A DNA stretch of 50,176 nucleotides from Acidobacteriota bacterium. Its GTDB lineage: Bacteria; Acidobacteriota; Terriglobia; Terriglobales; Acidobacteriaceae. Positions 15,100 through 24,696 of this stretch are shown here, in pieces. The first letter of the stretch is position 1; each line of letters begins with the position of its first letter. A model generated the notes under the pieces. The model saw only the letters and a program-made list of their open reading frames with translations, ran no database searches and had not been told where the DNA came from. The stretch lies in assembly GCA_021793595.1 (NCBI GenBank), contig JAJYSL010000002.1:1-50176 (forward strand), written 5' to 3'. The position numbers were made by a program, and so were the translations under genes.

Positions 15100-16908
15100 T
15101 CAGATGCGCACGCGACGTTGGTGGGTGCTGGGAATTCCCATGTCTTCGCGGTATTTCGCCACTGTCCGACGATTCACCGCAATTCCCTGCGACTGCAGCA
15201 GGTGCGCAATGGCATCATCCGTCAACGGCTTGCTGGAGTCCTCGTTCTCAATCATCTTCTTCACCTTGCGCTTCAGCAGCAATAACGGTGTGTCCGATCC
15301 TTCCGGGCCATTGACCCCCTCAGAGAAAAAGAACCGCAGTTCGAACACTCCCTGCGGCGTGTGTACATATTTATTGGCGACCGCGCGGCTCACTGTGGAG
15401 GCATGCACCCCGATCTCTTCCGCCACGTCTTTAATCATCATCGGCTTCAGGAAGTCGACGCCCTGCTCCAGAAATTCCCGCTGACGCCGAACAATCACTT
15501 CACAGGTGCGAAGAATTGTATTCTTCCGCTGCTCAATGTTGCGCATTAGCTGAATCGCGGAGCGATACCGTTCCTTCACATAATCGCGAACTTCCCGTTC
15601 CGTGCCTTCCTGGCTCAACATGCGTCGATATCCCTGGTTCAGCCGCAAGGTCGGCATCTCTTCATCGTTGATCAAGATGACGTAATCGTCATCGCGCTTC
15701 TGGAACGCCACATCCGGTTCAATCAGTCGTACCTGCTCGCGGTTGTAACGCTGACCGGGTTTCGGATCCAGGCCACGAATCGACTCGATGGCCAGCTGCA
15801 CCTTGGGCTGCGGGCTGCCGGTAAAGCGGGCCAGCTCACGGATGTCACGCTTCAGCAGGTTGGGCAAAAATTCGTCGATAATGCGCCGCGCCAGCGCCAT
15901 CACCTCACAGGCTTCCGACTGAATTCGCTCCGACGCAAGGCGATCGGCCTCACCCACCGCCGTAGCGGCGCCGTTCATCCGCGAATTATCTTCAAGCTCA
16001 TCCTCATCAGTCGCTGCAGCAGCGGCCAGACGAATGCCCTGCGCCAAATCACTCGCCTGCTGGGTTCGCACGTCTAATTGCGTCAACAGGCACTCCCGCA
16101 GATCGCGCGCGGCAATGCCGACAGGATCGAATCTCCGCACAATGTGCAGCGCCTCTGCCAGGTCGCGTTTCAATGCTGGCGGATAGTCAATCGCAGGCTT
16201 GTGCCCATTGGTTTCCTGCTCAATGTTGCCGGCCACCGCATCCGGCCCGTGATGCGCCACTCCGTTGCTCGAGGTCACCGCCCCGTTCAACCCCGCCGCC
16301 CCGCTGTCAGCCTGCGACTCGACGAGTGGCTGATGCCCGTTGGAGTTGGCAGCGACTCCTGCGTGCGCCGCCGGCTCTTGCTGCTGCGGAAATTGCTGTG
16401 CCAGCACGGCCAGCAACTCTTCATCGCTGGCGGTCAGATATCCATCTTCATCCAGGTTGCCGATGATCAGTTCGGCAGCTTCCCGCACACCCTCCGTCAA
16501 ATGCAGCGAGCCCAACTGCCACATCAGATGATCGGTCAGGGTCGTCGGCTTGGAGAGAAAATTCTCAAACGAGGGCTTCTCGTTGATTTCGGTGCTTTGC
16601 GGGGTGCGATACCCGGGGTCCAGGTAGTCCTGAAAGTAGGAGCCAAAGTCGATCTCGTCAAACGGATCTTTCTCTTCAGCTTTTTCCTCGCCCGCGGGAG
16701 CCGCTTCTTCCGGGGTGCGAATTTCCTCCGCCAGCGGAACCGCCTCTTCCAACTCCTCGAGAATCGGGTTCTCCAGAAGCTCCGCGTCGATCATCTCCTT
16801 CAATTCCTGCTTGTTCAAGGCCAGCAAGCTGACCATCTGAACCAGACCCGGAGTCAGGATCTGCTTCTGCGAAACCTTCAAATTGAGCCGGGGTTGAAGT
16901 AGAGCCAT
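15100..16908 (-). CDS. rpoN: RNA polymerase sigma-54 factor
   Basis: Directs RNA polymerase to -24/-12 promoters that need an AAA+ activator. Region I (LVQMVSLLALNKQELKEMIDAELLENP) binds activators; the core-binding domain includes FDPVGIAARDLRECLL; the DNA-binding HTH (KDVAEEIGVHASTVSRAV, then YVHTPQGVFELRFFFS) and the RpoN box (NRRTVAKYRED, about 578-589) are intact. At 602 residues it is longer than the usual 430-500 because of two low-complexity inserts, about residues 172-236 (Asn/Gly/Ala-rich) and about 296-326 (acidic). No obvious ribosome binding site at the ATG. No sigma-54 activator protein is in the window. Confidence 0.97.
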   Translation of the reverse strand: MALLQPRLNLKVSQKQILTPGLVQMVSLLALNKQELKEMIDAELLENPILEELEEAVPLAEEIRTPEEAAPAGEEKAEEKDPFDEIDFGSYFQDYLDPGYRTPQSTEINEKPSFENFLSKPTTLTDHLMWQLGSLHLTEGVREAAELIIGNLDEDGYLTASDEELLAVLAQQFPQQQEPAAHAGVAANSNGHQPLVESQADSGAAGLNGAVTSSNGVAHHGPDAVAGNIEQETNGHKPAIDYPPALKRDLAEALHIVRRFDPVGIAARDLRECLLTQLDVRTQQASDLAQGIRLAAAAATDEDELEDNSRMNGAATAVGEADRLASERIQSEACEVMALARRIIDEFLPNLLKRDIRELARFTGSPQPKVQLAIESIRGLDPKPGQRYNREQVRLIEPDVAFQKRDDDYVILINDEEMPTLRLNQGYRRMLSQEGTEREVRDYVKERYRSAIQLMRNIEQRKNTILRTCEVIVRRQREFLEQGVDFLKPMMIKDVAEEIGVHASTVSRAVANKYVHTPQGVFELRFFFSEGVNGPEGSDTPLLLLKRKVKKMIENEDSSKPLTDDAIAHLLQSQGIAVNRRTVAKYREDMGIPSTHQRRVRI

Positions 16909-17296
16909 AAAGCGTTTCCAATCGAACGTCGGGGGTTAAGTCCAGTCTACATGGAGCTGGCTCGGCCAATTGCGCCTGGGCCCCACAAACAGCCTCTATC
17001 TATCTTATAATCTTATATTTGTAAACTTTGCACGAGAATTGCTTGCAGAGGCGTTTAGATGGTTACGCTGGTGATGGCAGAGGGGTTGGCAACCACCGAA
17101 ATTCTCAGAATCATGGGAGGATCCTTCCTCGCGTCCTGAGTCTTACATTCCTTAAAAAACCGATTTTTATCCTGCATCACGGCGCCGGTTCCATTGCGTC
17201 GTAAACAACCCAAAACAGATGGGCGCCAGCCCTGAGTGCTCCTGTTCGAATCGCTTCCATGCATCGACTCGCTGAATACACTTCAGACTCAGGGCA
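16909..17296. other. Gap between lptB and rpoN
   Basis: No convincing gene. AT-rich TTATAATCTTATATTTGTAA-like sequence at 17004-17027 could hold an rpoN promoter on the minus strand (TATAAG boxes) but no clear -35 is seen. A 19-codon minus-strand frame starting at about 17114 has a purine-rich upstream site but no recognised product. A 9-bp inverted repeat (17229-17237 with 17287-17295) begins directly after the lptB stop with a 49-base loop and no T-run. Confidence 0.4.
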
Positions 17297-18025
17297 CTAA
17301 TTCAAGGTGAACCCTTCGCCCAGATAGACCCGTCGAACTTCCGGATCCTGGCCCAGTTCTTCCGGCGTGCCGGTGCGAAAAATCTTGCCCTCGTTGATGA
17401 TGTAGGCTCGGTCGGTCACCGTCAGGGTCTCGCGCACGTTGTGGTCGGTGATTAGAACGCCATACCCGCTGGCCTTCAGGTCGAAAATAATGTCCTGCAA
17501 GTCGTGTACCGCGATTGGATCGATTCCAGAAAAAGGCTCGTCCAACAAAATAAAATTGGGCTCAATCGAAAGGCACCGGGCAATCTCCACCCGTCGACGT
17601 TCCCCGCCAGAGAGCGCATACCCGCGCGTCTTCCGTACATGCCCAAGGCTCAGCTGTTCGATCAGCCGCTCCATGCGCGCCCGCCGCTGCTGCCATCCCC
17701 CGGGCTGCACTTCCAGCACCGCTAGAATGTTCTCTTCCACGGTTAGCTTGCGGAAGACCGACGGCTCCTGCGGCAGATAACTGATGCCGAATTTCCGCGC
17801 CCGCAGATACATCGGCAGCCGCGTAATGTCCAGATCGCCCACCAGCACGCGGCCCGCGTCCGGTTCAACCAGGCCAACAATCATGTAGAAGGTTGTGGTC
17901 TTGCCGGCGCCGTTCGGCCCCAGCAGGCCGACCACTTCGCCTTTGTGGATTTCGAGGCTAACGCCTCGCACGACCTGCCTTCCCCGATAATTTTTCGCCA
18001 GCTGATCGGTTATCAGTCGTTGCAT
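17297..18025 (-). CDS. lptB: LPS export ABC transporter ATPase LptB
   Basis: Powers extraction of LPS from the inner membrane by the LptB2FG complex. The 242 residues carry Walker [17 protein letters not shown] (about 34-49), a Q-loop [19 protein letters not shown], signature [15 protein letters not shown], Walker [17 protein letters not shown] and the switch histidine in ITDHNVRET. The LTVEENI and PIAV segments are LptB-specific features compared with other ABC ATPases. Its ATG shares one base with the stop codon of the upstream lptC/A gene (TAATG), so the two are translationally coupled. lptF and lptG are not in the window. Confidence 0.96.
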   Translation of the reverse strand: MQRLITDQLAKNYRGRQVVRGVSLEIHKGEVVGLLGPNGAGKTTTFYMIVGLVEPDAGRVLVGDLDITRLPMYLRARKFGISYLPQEPSVFRKLTVEENILAVLEVQPGGWQQRRARMERLIEQLSLGHVRKTRGYALSGGERRRVEIARCLSIEPNFILLDEPFSGIDPIAVHDLQDIIFDLKASGYGVLITDHNVRETLTVTDRAYIINEGKIFRTGTPEELGQDPEVRRVYLGEGFTLN

Positions 18026-20538
18026 TATTTTTTCCGCACCCGCGTCTTTGTCACTGCCGCATTGTTCGGGCTTCCGCTAACTATTATCGCCTGTGTCTCA
18101 GAAGAAAATGTCAGAACCTCGCCCGTTACCGTACCCTGTATCGAGTCCACCACCTGGGGAGGATGAGCTCCGTCCCCGGTCAGCACAAACCGTCCGTCAC
18201 TCGCCGTATATACCAGTCGCGTCCCGGTTCCACGCCGCCCCGGCTGAGCCACCACCACGTGTCCAGTGGCAACAATCCGTTCAACGGAGGATTGCGGTGA
18301 ACTGCTGCCATCGGGCGACATTTTCTTAGCCGTCTCCGCTGTCGCAATCCCTGGTCTAGCCTGGGCATGAGCATACGCCGGCGTCAGAAAGACTTCCGCC
18401 CGGTCGGCAAAAACATCGCCATTGGAACTGATGGCCTCGACGTGATCTGAGAGCGTGGCTTTCCGTTCCGCGTCCGAATACAGCAGCCGCTGGCTCAGCA
18501 CTCGATAGGTGGACGGCCCCCGATTGCTGTTTCCCTCCGCCAGGTCCCCAGCTTTTATCGCCTTGGGTTTTCCCGATGGCGCAGGTTCCGCAGCCTGGCC
18601 AAGAAACGTCGTATGCACACATTGCTTGCAGGATTCCTTGCCGTAGGCGGTCACGGTCTGCATCTTCTGCGACAGCTCAATCACCGGCGCCTCCACCGAA
18701 TTACCACCCTGCCACAACCGCGCCTGGCCGGTGAAGATGGCCTTCTGCGAATCATGCAGCATCTGCGCCTGGCGAGCGATCACGTGCGTCGCCTGATTGC
18801 CGCTCAACAGCCCTCCGGAGCCGGCCTGGTTGCTGGCGCGAACCGTGGCCTGCACGGAACCAGTCGCCCGCACGGTGCCTGCTGCACGCTCGACCGCGAA
18901 TCGCTCTGCGGTCATCTCCAATTCTTCATCGCGGAAGACCGGTTTCCCCGTCAATGTCAGGGTATCGGTCGCTCCGTCATATTCCGCGCGAGCTGCCGTC
19001 GCCGTAGAGTTCTGTGTGCCCCCCAAACCACTCGTTCCACCTACCTTTTTCGCAGAGACTTGCTGCAAAACCACGTTCCCCGTCTGCACCGCCGTTCGTA
19101 TCGATGGAGCATTGGTTGGGCCCGTTCCGCCATGGCGGGCGGCGGCTCGCTTTGGCGTTCCGGTCACAAAATCGATCGACAGCACATCTCCGGTACTGGT
19201 ATCGACGTCTCCATTCGGCGCCACCATGCGCATGCGCGTCTGCCCCACACCATCTAGATGCCGCATCTCATTTCCGGGCGCAAATATTGCCTTCATGCTC
19301 TGCGCAGCCACGCTTGTCTCCTGCGCCGGATGCCCCTTCACCATGTTCTGCGAAGTAAACACCGCGCCGCCGCTCGCATCTGCCTCCTGCAACTGCCGCT
19401 GACCGCTCTCCCCCTTCGCGTTTTTCCGATTCAGCTGCGCGGGTTTCAGATGCAGCACCAGATGGTTTGCCGTCAGAGCGCGATGCAGGTCGTTCTTGTC
19501 CGCATCGATCTGCTGCTGGAGGTTCACATTCCCATCCAGTGTGACCCGCTTCGCATGACCGTTCCCGTCATAGTCGACCACCGCATTGCGACCCGTACCC
19601 ACCGTCTGCTGCGTCGGTTGATTCTGGGTCAGCTCCACTCCGCCAAAAAAATCCGCCTGCCGCGGCTGATTGTTCTCGTCGAGATCCACTCGCATCGACG
19701 AGGAACGGACTCCCGTTCCGTCTGCGGAAGCCATCTCCACCGAGCCCTGCGCGTCCATCCGTTCAGCCGAACCATCCGGCCGCAAAAACACTGTCGCAGC
19801 GCCCGCGCTGCCATGGTGGTCCGCACTGGAACCGGTGGAAAGATACCGCGGCTGCACCAAATATGCCTGCGCTGATTCCCGATCGTAGGTCGCGTGCGAG
19901 GCGTGGATGACGGCGGAACGGTTCTGCATCTCCGTCGTCAACACCACCTGCGACTCAAGGATTAACTGCCCGGTCTTCGAGAAATATTGTGCCCCTAGCG
20001 CCTTCCCAGTCGATTTCGAATATTGAAAATCCACTTCACCATTGCAGGTGGCCTCGCCGGTTTCTTGATGGAAGATCAGTCCGTGCGTCGTGACGTGAAT
20101 GATCTGCGCATCCGCATTCGTCGCGGACGTCGGATGTGCGGGAGGCGGAGGGTGCAGCGTGATGTGCGCCACCCTCTGCGCAATCACAAGCTGGTTGTCC
20201 TTGTCGTACTCAAAATCTTTGCCGGAGATGGTGTCCGCCTGGTCATTCTGCCGGTTGTATATGTCGATTTCTACATCGTGCAACTGTACCCGTCCGCCGG
20301 TTTTAAAACTGATCGCACGCGATGCATGCAGCGTAAAGAGCTTTCTGCCCTCATCCGTTTTCGACAAGACAAAACCTTGCGTGGTTTGCTGAATCTGTAG
20401 TCCCATACGCGCCGGCAAATCCTGCACAGCATGGTGAATTCGCCAGCGCCCGTAAACGATCGACCCAATGATGGACAGCACCAGCATCGCAGCCACCACG
20501 ATGATTGCCAGGCGCAATCGTTCAATTGTCCAACGCAT
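18025..20538 (-). CDS. LptC-LptA-like fused LPS transport protein
   Basis: An 837-residue protein anchored by one N-terminal helix (about 8-30) with a periplasmic remainder. The first 170 residues look like LptC ([26 protein letters not shown], then the [13 protein letters not shown] strand). The rest is a long series of OstA/LptA-type beta-jellyroll units: repeated strands of the kind '[10 protein letters not shown]', '[20 protein letters not shown]', and at the end [26 protein letters not shown] with [16 protein letters not shown]. In E. coli LptC (191 aa) and LptA (185 aa) are separate; here one chain could form both the inner-membrane dock and the periplasmic bridge. Position directly before lptB supports this. 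Exact domain boundaries cannot be fixed by eye. Confidence 0.85.
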   Translation of the reverse strand: MRWTIERLRLAIIVVAAMLVLSIIGSIVYGRWRIHHAVQDLPARMGLQIQQTTQGFVLSKTDEGRKLFTLHASRAISFKTGGRVQLHDVEIDIYNRQNDQADTISGKDFEYDKDNQLVIAQRVAHITLHPPPPAHPTSATNADAQIIHVTTHGLIFHQETGEATCNGEVDFQYSKSTGKALGAQYFSKTGQLILESQVVLTTEMQNRSAVIHASHATYDRESAQAYLVQPRYLSTGSSADHHGSAGAATVFLRPDGSAERMDAQGSVEMASADGTGVRSSSMRVDLDENNQPRQADFFGGVELTQNQPTQQTVGTGRNAVVDYDGNGHAKRVTLDGNVNLQQQIDADKNDLHRALTANHLVLHLKPAQLNRKNAKGESGQRQLQEADASGGAVFTSQNMVKGHPAQETSVAAQSMKAIFAPGNEMRHLDGVGQTRMRMVAPNGDVDTSTGDVLSIDFVTGTPKRAAARHGGTGPTNAPSIRTAVQTGNVVLQQVSAKKVGGTSGLGGTQNSTATAARAEYDGATDTLTLTGKPVFRDEELEMTAERFAVERAAGTVRATGSVQATVRASNQAGSGGLLSGNQATHVIARQAQMLHDSQKAIFTGQARLWQGGNSVEAPVIELSQKMQTVTAYGKESCKQCVHTTFLGQAAEPAPSGKPKAIKAGDLAEGNSNRGPSTYRVLSQRLLYSDAERKATLSDHVEAISSNGDVFADRAEVFLTPAYAHAQARPGIATAETAKKMSPDGSSSPQSSVERIVATGHVVVAQPGRRGTGTRLVYTASDGRFVLTGDGAHPPQVVDSIQGTVTGEVLTFSSETQAIIVSGSPNNAAVTKTRVRKK

Positions 20539-20661
20539 ACCACCATCTTCTCATTTCAAGCGCAGATGTTGTGGGCGCCCTGCCCTGGCGCAGCTAGGGT
20601 GGGGTAGGGTGAATCTCGCATCGCGAGCCACCGTGAAAATGCTTTCACTCGCGAAAAAATC

Positions 20662-20667
20662 TACAAT
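20662..20667 (+). promoter_or_regulatory. -10 box TACAAT six bases before the start of the gene at 20674
   Basis: TACAAT ends at 20667 and the ATG is at 20674, the same 6-base spacing as at coaBC. No Shine-Dalgarno lies between. The divergent gap (20539-20661) also holds a G-rich stretch and a small CTCGC/GCGAG hairpin near 20615-20627. Confidence 0.5.
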
Positions 20668-20673
20668 GAAATC

Positions 20674-21276
20674 ATGGCAGATTCCCTCTACTACAGCCTG
20701 TGGTTCCCAAATTTCCGGCTCATCTCTCTGCCGGAAAAACTCGTCAGCGTGATGGAGCAACTTCCCCATCCTCTGGTCACCGCGGCTTCGGTCTATCCGT
20801 TGGACTGGCAGCAGTCGCCCACGTTTCAGCGCGTCTACATCGCGGAGAACGACGAGCCGGCACCGCCAGAACAAGCCGTCGCCGAAGCCACAGAAATTTT
20901 GCATGAAGATAGTGCCTATGAGTTTGAGCTGCCGTGGAAGCTTTGGTATCCAGAAAGCGATGGCCTGCTCGATCCAATCTGGAAAGAAGAAGTCCGCGTT
21001 GTGCGCGTCGTCGGCTTGGGACCAAAATTTGACGACGGCAGCTACGAACAAAACGGCCACATTCGCGTCGACTTGGGACTGGATACACCGTTTCTCTGCG
21101 ACGACGTTCCGCTCCACGAAGACGACCAGATTTTCGTCAAGAAAAACATCCAGCAGTTGGTGGACTTTACCACGCAAGTCGAGAAGAATTGCGGCGTGGA
21201 AACTCGTCTCCTATGGACCGAGAGCGAAGAAAGCCTGGCGCAAAAGCTGGTAGCGCGCCTGCAAAAGCTGAATTAA
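20674..21276 (+). CDS. Uncharacterised protein (200 aa)
   Basis: I do not recognise a known domain. The protein is soluble and acidic, with no signal peptide or membrane segment, and is rich in Trp, Tyr, Glu and Asp (YYSLWFPNFRLISLPEKL at the N-terminus; LPWKLWYPESDGLLDP in the middle). The C-terminal third looks helical (KKNIQQLVDFTTQVEKN, ESEESLAQKLVARLQKL). Codon use looks like that of its neighbours, and the frame is well formed, so it is very likely a real gene. It is divergent from the lpt cluster and convergent with glyS, and probably translated from a leaderless mRNA. Neighbourhood gives no functional clue. Confidence 0.8.
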   Translation: MADSLYYSLWFPNFRLISLPEKLVSVMEQLPHPLVTAASVYPLDWQQSPTFQRVYIAENDEPAPPEQAVAEATEILHEDSAYEFELPWKLWYPESDGLLDPIWKEEVRVVRVVGLGPKFDDGSYEQNGHIRVDLGLDTPFLCDDVPLHEDDQIFVKKNIQQLVDFTTQVEKNCGVETRLLWTESEESLAQKLVARLQKLN

Positions 21277-21308
21277 ATTCCGCTCACCGATGGCGAGGTG
21301 TCTGGGTG

Positions 21309-21334
21309 CCCAGGTCTCAATTTTGAGATCTGGG
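21309..21334. repeat. Intergenic hairpin between convergent genes
   Basis: CCCAGGTCTCA, loop ATTT, TGAGATCTGGG: 11 pairs with one G-U. The preceding TGGGTGCC overlaps the first arm. Same TCTC-A/T loop-GAGA apex as at 10371-10400. It may serve as a two-way transcription end between the gene ending at 21276 and glyS, though no T-run is present. Confidence 0.65.
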
Positions 21335-21374
21335 ATTCTTCAGTTGCCCACATAAAAACCGTCCGGTCAGCGAA

Positions 21375-23543
21375 CTAGATTGACGCCAGCTCCGAGAAGT
21401 CCGCCGCCCAGCGCACCACAGACTCGGTTCGCGATAAAAGTGCCAGTCGATTGTCGCGCAACGACGCATCCTCCACCATCACCATCACCGAATCAAAAAA
21501 CGCATTCAGGGAGGGCTGCAGGCTGGCAATCGCGGCAATCACCGCGTCGTAGTTTCCTTCGCGATAACTGCGCTGGATGCTCTGATCCACCTCGGTCACC
21601 TTGAACGACAATTCCGCCTCCGCAGGCTCCCGCAGCAGGCGTTCGGATTCCTGATCGGCGAAAATGATTTTCTTCTCCTTCGCCTGACGCAGAATGTTTG
21701 CCGTCCGCTTCAGCAACTCCGCCACCGCCAGCACATTCGCCGAGCCCACCTGTGCATCCAGCGCTTTCGCAAAGCCCGCAATCTTCCCGTACCCAATCAG
21801 GTGGCCGCCGACTTCGTAGTCGCTGCCGGTCGTCCCGGCTTTGCGAACCGCTCGCGCCACCTGCGGATTCACCCTGGCGGCCTCGCGAAGATAAAACTCA
21901 AAGCGATCCAGCAGAAACTCATAAATCGTCCCGCGTAGGTCCCCATCCTCCATTGCCTTCGTGTTCTGCATGGCAGCGAAACAAACGTAAGCGAGATGCA
22001 GCCTGTCGTTGAGCTTGTCGTCTTCGACCAGAATGCGCACCACGCCATTTCCCGCGCGCCGCAGCGCAAATGGGTCTTTCGATCCGGTAGGCTGCAATCC
22101 AATGGCAAACATGTCGACAATGCTGCTGATCTTGTCCGCAAGCGCCACTACAGAACCCGCAGGAAGACTCGGGATCGTATCCTCCTGGGACGCAGGCTTG
22201 TAGTGGTCATGGATCGCTCGCGCAACGCCGTCCGGCAGTCGCTGCGCCCGCGCATACAGCCCGCCCACCACGCCTTGCAACTCGGTAAATTCCTTCACCA
22301 TCTCGGTCGTCAGGTCGGCTTTCGCCAGCAACGCCGCCTGGTCCACTCCTGCGCAGAACGTGTTGAACTTTATCTCAGAATCAAACAGCGGCGGATCGAT
22401 TCGGTCAATGATCCGCCGCGCAACCGCACGATTCCGCTCCGTCTTGTCCCAGTAGCTACCGAGATCTTTTTGGAAGGTGACATGCTTCAGCATCTCTACT
22501 CGATCGATCAGCGGAATCTTCTGATCCACATCCCAGAAAAACCGCGCGTCGTTGAATCTCGCCCGCAACACCCGCTCATTTCCGTGGCGAATCACCGCCG
22601 CTCCCGCCTCATCGACTTCCAAATTCAACACCGCCAGAAAATTCGGCAGCAACTTTTTCTCGCCATCCTGCAGCGCAAAATATTTTTGATGACCGCGCAT
22701 CACCGTGACCAGCACTTCTTCCGGCAGATCGAGATAACTCGCCTCAAAGCCGCCTAAAATCACACTCGGCCACTCCGTCAGGTTTGTCACCATCTCCACC
22801 AGGTCTTCATCCTCTCGCCAGCGCGCGCCAGGAATCAGTCGCGTCGCTCTGTCCAACGCCTTGCGAATGCGCTCTCGCCGCGCGCCCGAATCCACCTCGA
22901 CATACGCCACCGCCAGCGCCTTCATATATTCCCTCGGCGCGCTCACCATCACCGGCGTATTTCCATGTAGCACACGATGGCCATAGCTGGCTCGACCCGC
23001 CGTGACCCGGGCAAACTCCAACGGCAATATTTCCTCATCCAGCAGCGCTACCATCCAACGCACCGGGCGCACAAATCGTTCCGGCTTGCCCGCGCGCCAA
23101 TACATGCTCTTCGGCCAATAGATTCCAGCAATCTCCGCCGGCAGACCCTCTCTCAGCACCTCGGCTGCCGTGCGCCCACGCCGATGCACCGTCGCTGAAA
23201 CATATTCACCCTTCGCATTCTGGATGGTCTTCAGCGTGGACACGTCGACGCCGGATTTTTTTGCGAACGCGATTGCCGCCTGCGTCGGTGCGCCATCCTT
23301 CAACGCAACCTTGGTGGCCGGTCCGACAACCTCTTCCTGCATATCCGGCTGACCGGGCAGCAGCCCTTCCACCAGCACCGCAAGCCGTCGCGGCGTACTG
23401 TAGCTTGTCACCCGCAGCGCATCCGTCGTCAGGCGCTCGCGCGTCAGCAGCTTTTCGGTGCGTTGTGCCAGCTCTGCCTCTGCGGCAGCGATCATCCCGG
23501 CAGGAATTTCTTCCAATCCAATTTCAAGCAGAAATGCAGGCAT
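21375..23543 (-). CDS. glyS: Glycyl-tRNA synthetase beta subunit
   Basis: Forms the alpha2-beta2 bacterial glycyl-tRNA synthetase with GlyQ. The 722 residues begin with the diagnostic PAFLLEIGLEEIPAGMI, followed by tRNA-binding and HD-like regions (GHRVLHGN, YLDLPEEVLVTVMRGHQKYFAL, GLYARAQRLPDGVARAIHDHY, DPFALRRAGNGVVRIL), and end with an anticodon-binding-like domain (NAFFDSVMVMVED). Length is close to E. coli GlyS (689). Start ATG 23543 has AGGA about ten bases upstream. It follows glyQ by 136 bases, a gap that holds a hairpin (23608-23633) rather than the usual tight spacing. Confidence 0.97.
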   Translation of the reverse strand: MPAFLLEIGLEEIPAGMIAAAEAELAQRTEKLLTRERLTTDALRVTSYSTPRRLAVLVEGLLPGQPDMQEEVVGPATKVALKDGAPTQAAIAFAKKSGVDVSTLKTIQNAKGEYVSATVHRRGRTAAEVLREGLPAEIAGIYWPKSMYWRAGKPERFVRPVRWMVALLDEEILPLEFARVTAGRASYGHRVLHGNTPVMVSAPREYMKALAVAYVEVDSGARRERIRKALDRATRLIPGARWREDEDLVEMVTNLTEWPSVILGGFEASYLDLPEEVLVTVMRGHQKYFALQDGEKKLLPNFLAVLNLEVDEAGAAVIRHGNERVLRARFNDARFFWDVDQKIPLIDRVEMLKHVTFQKDLGSYWDKTERNRAVARRIIDRIDPPLFDSEIKFNTFCAGVDQAALLAKADLTTEMVKEFTELQGVVGGLYARAQRLPDGVARAIHDHYKPASQEDTIPSLPAGSVVALADKISSIVDMFAIGLQPTGSKDPFALRRAGNGVVRILVEDDKLNDRLHLAYVCFAAMQNTKAMEDGDLRGTIYEFLLDRFEFYLREAARVNPQVARAVRKAGTTGSDYEVGGHLIGYGKIAGFAKALDAQVGSANVLAVAELLKRTANILRQAKEKKIIFADQESERLLREPAEAELSFKVTEVDQSIQRSYREGNYDAVIAAIASLQPSLNAFFDSVMVMVEDASLRDNRLALLSRTESVVRWAADFSELASI

Positions 23544-23607
23544 TCGACTCGTTTCCTAATGGTTGTATATTCAGGGCATTTTTACGCAGACTGCAAGGTC
23601 AAGAGCA

Positions 23608-23633
23608 CCCCATCTCGACGCGCCGAGGTGGGA
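23608..23633. repeat. Intergenic hairpin between glyQ and glyS
   Basis: CCCCATCTCG, loop ACGCGC, CGAGGTGGGA; most positions pair with one G-U and the outermost open. It resembles the other CCA-TCTC...GAG-TGGGA hairpins of the window. It could attenuate or process the glyQ-glyS transcript. Confidence 0.5.
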
Positions 23634-23679
23634 TGGAACGATAGCGGCGTTACAGTAACAGTAAAAACTTTCCAAAGAG

Positions 23680-24651
23680 TTATGCGGCGGCAGCCTGCAT
23701 TTGTTGCGCTGCGTAGGCCTTGGCTACAGCTACCGCCAGCGCGCGAATTCTTGCAATCACGCCCACTCGCTCCGTCACGGAAATTGCACCGCGCGCGTCC
23801 AGCAAATTGAAAAGATGCGAACACTTCAGGCACAAATCAAACGCGGCCAGCAGCGGCAAACGGCTGTGTGCCTCGTCGTCTGCATCTTCGGGCAGCTCGC
23901 GCGCTTGCTCCAGCAATGCCTTGCATTCTTCTTCATACAATCGGAAGTGCTGCCACAGCTTCTCCACATCTGCTTTCTCAAAGTTGTAGACGGAGAACTG
24001 CACTTCCTCCGCAAACCGCACTTCTCCATACGTAATATCTTTCCCGCTGTCCGAATCGCGCGCCCACACAATGTCGTAGATCGAATCCACATCCTGCAGA
24101 AATGCGGCAATGCGCTCCAGTCCGTACGTAATCTCACCGGCAATCGGATCCAGATCGATGCCGCCACACTGCTGAAAGTACGTGAACTGCGTAATTTCCA
24201 GTCCATCCAGCATTACCTGCCAGCCAATCCCCCACGCACCCAGCGTCGGCGACTCCCAATTGTCCTCTTCGAATTTCACATCGTGCTGGCGAAGATCAAT
24301 CCCGATCGCCTGCAGCGATTCCAAATACAGCCCTTGAATATTTTCCGGCGGCGGCTTCAAAATCACCTGTAGCTGGGTGTGCTTGAACAGCCGGTTAGGA
24401 TTTTGCCCGTACCGTCCATCAGCCGGTCGCCGCGACGGCTGCGCATACGCCACGCGAAACGGCTTCGGCCCCAGCACGCGCAGAAATGTCTCTGGCGACA
24501 TGGTCCCAGCACCCACTTCGACGTCATACGCCTGCTGCAAAATGCAGCCTCGGCTGGCCCAGAATTGCTGCAGCCGAAACAGCAGCTCCTGAAATGTCAG
24601 CGGACTTTTTCGTTCGACAGAACTGTTGAATACCACGAGCAGAAACTCCAT
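23680..24651 (-). CDS. glyQ: Glycyl-tRNA synthetase alpha subunit
   Basis: Catalytic subunit of the alpha2-beta2 glycyl-tRNA synthetase. Class II motifs and family signatures are intact: [23 protein letters not shown] in pieces, [62 protein letters not shown] and [13 protein letters not shown]. The 323 residues are slightly longer than E. coli GlyQ (303), mostly at the alanine-rich C-terminus. No good ribosome binding site precedes the ATG at 24651; a GTG five codons in has GGAG nine bases upstream and may be the true start. A TACAAT at 24677-24682 on the minus strand is a possible -10. It follows recO by 45 bases. Confidence 0.97.
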   Translation of the reverse strand: MEFLLVVFNSSVERKSPLTFQELLFRLQQFWASRGCILQQAYDVEVGAGTMSPETFLRVLGPKPFRVAYAQPSRRPADGRYGQNPNRLFKHTQLQVILKPPPENIQGLYLESLQAIGIDLRQHDVKFEEDNWESPTLGAWGIGWQVMLDGLEITQFTYFQQCGGIDLDPIAGEITYGLERIAAFLQDVDSIYDIVWARDSDSGKDITYGEVRFAEEVQFSVYNFEKADVEKLWQHFRLYEEECKALLEQARELPEDADDEAHSRLPLLAAFDLCLKCSHLFNLLDARGAISVTERVGVIARIRALAVAVAKAYAAQQMQAAAA

Positions 24652-24696
24652 TCCATGTGCGGACGCGTTGATGCTGATTGTATCGAATGTGCCGCC

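Noticed and set aside
17055..17264. 69-codon minus-strand frame between lptB and rpoN, with an internal 19-codon start
   Set aside because: No domain, ribosome site only for the 19-residue form; too little to call a gene.
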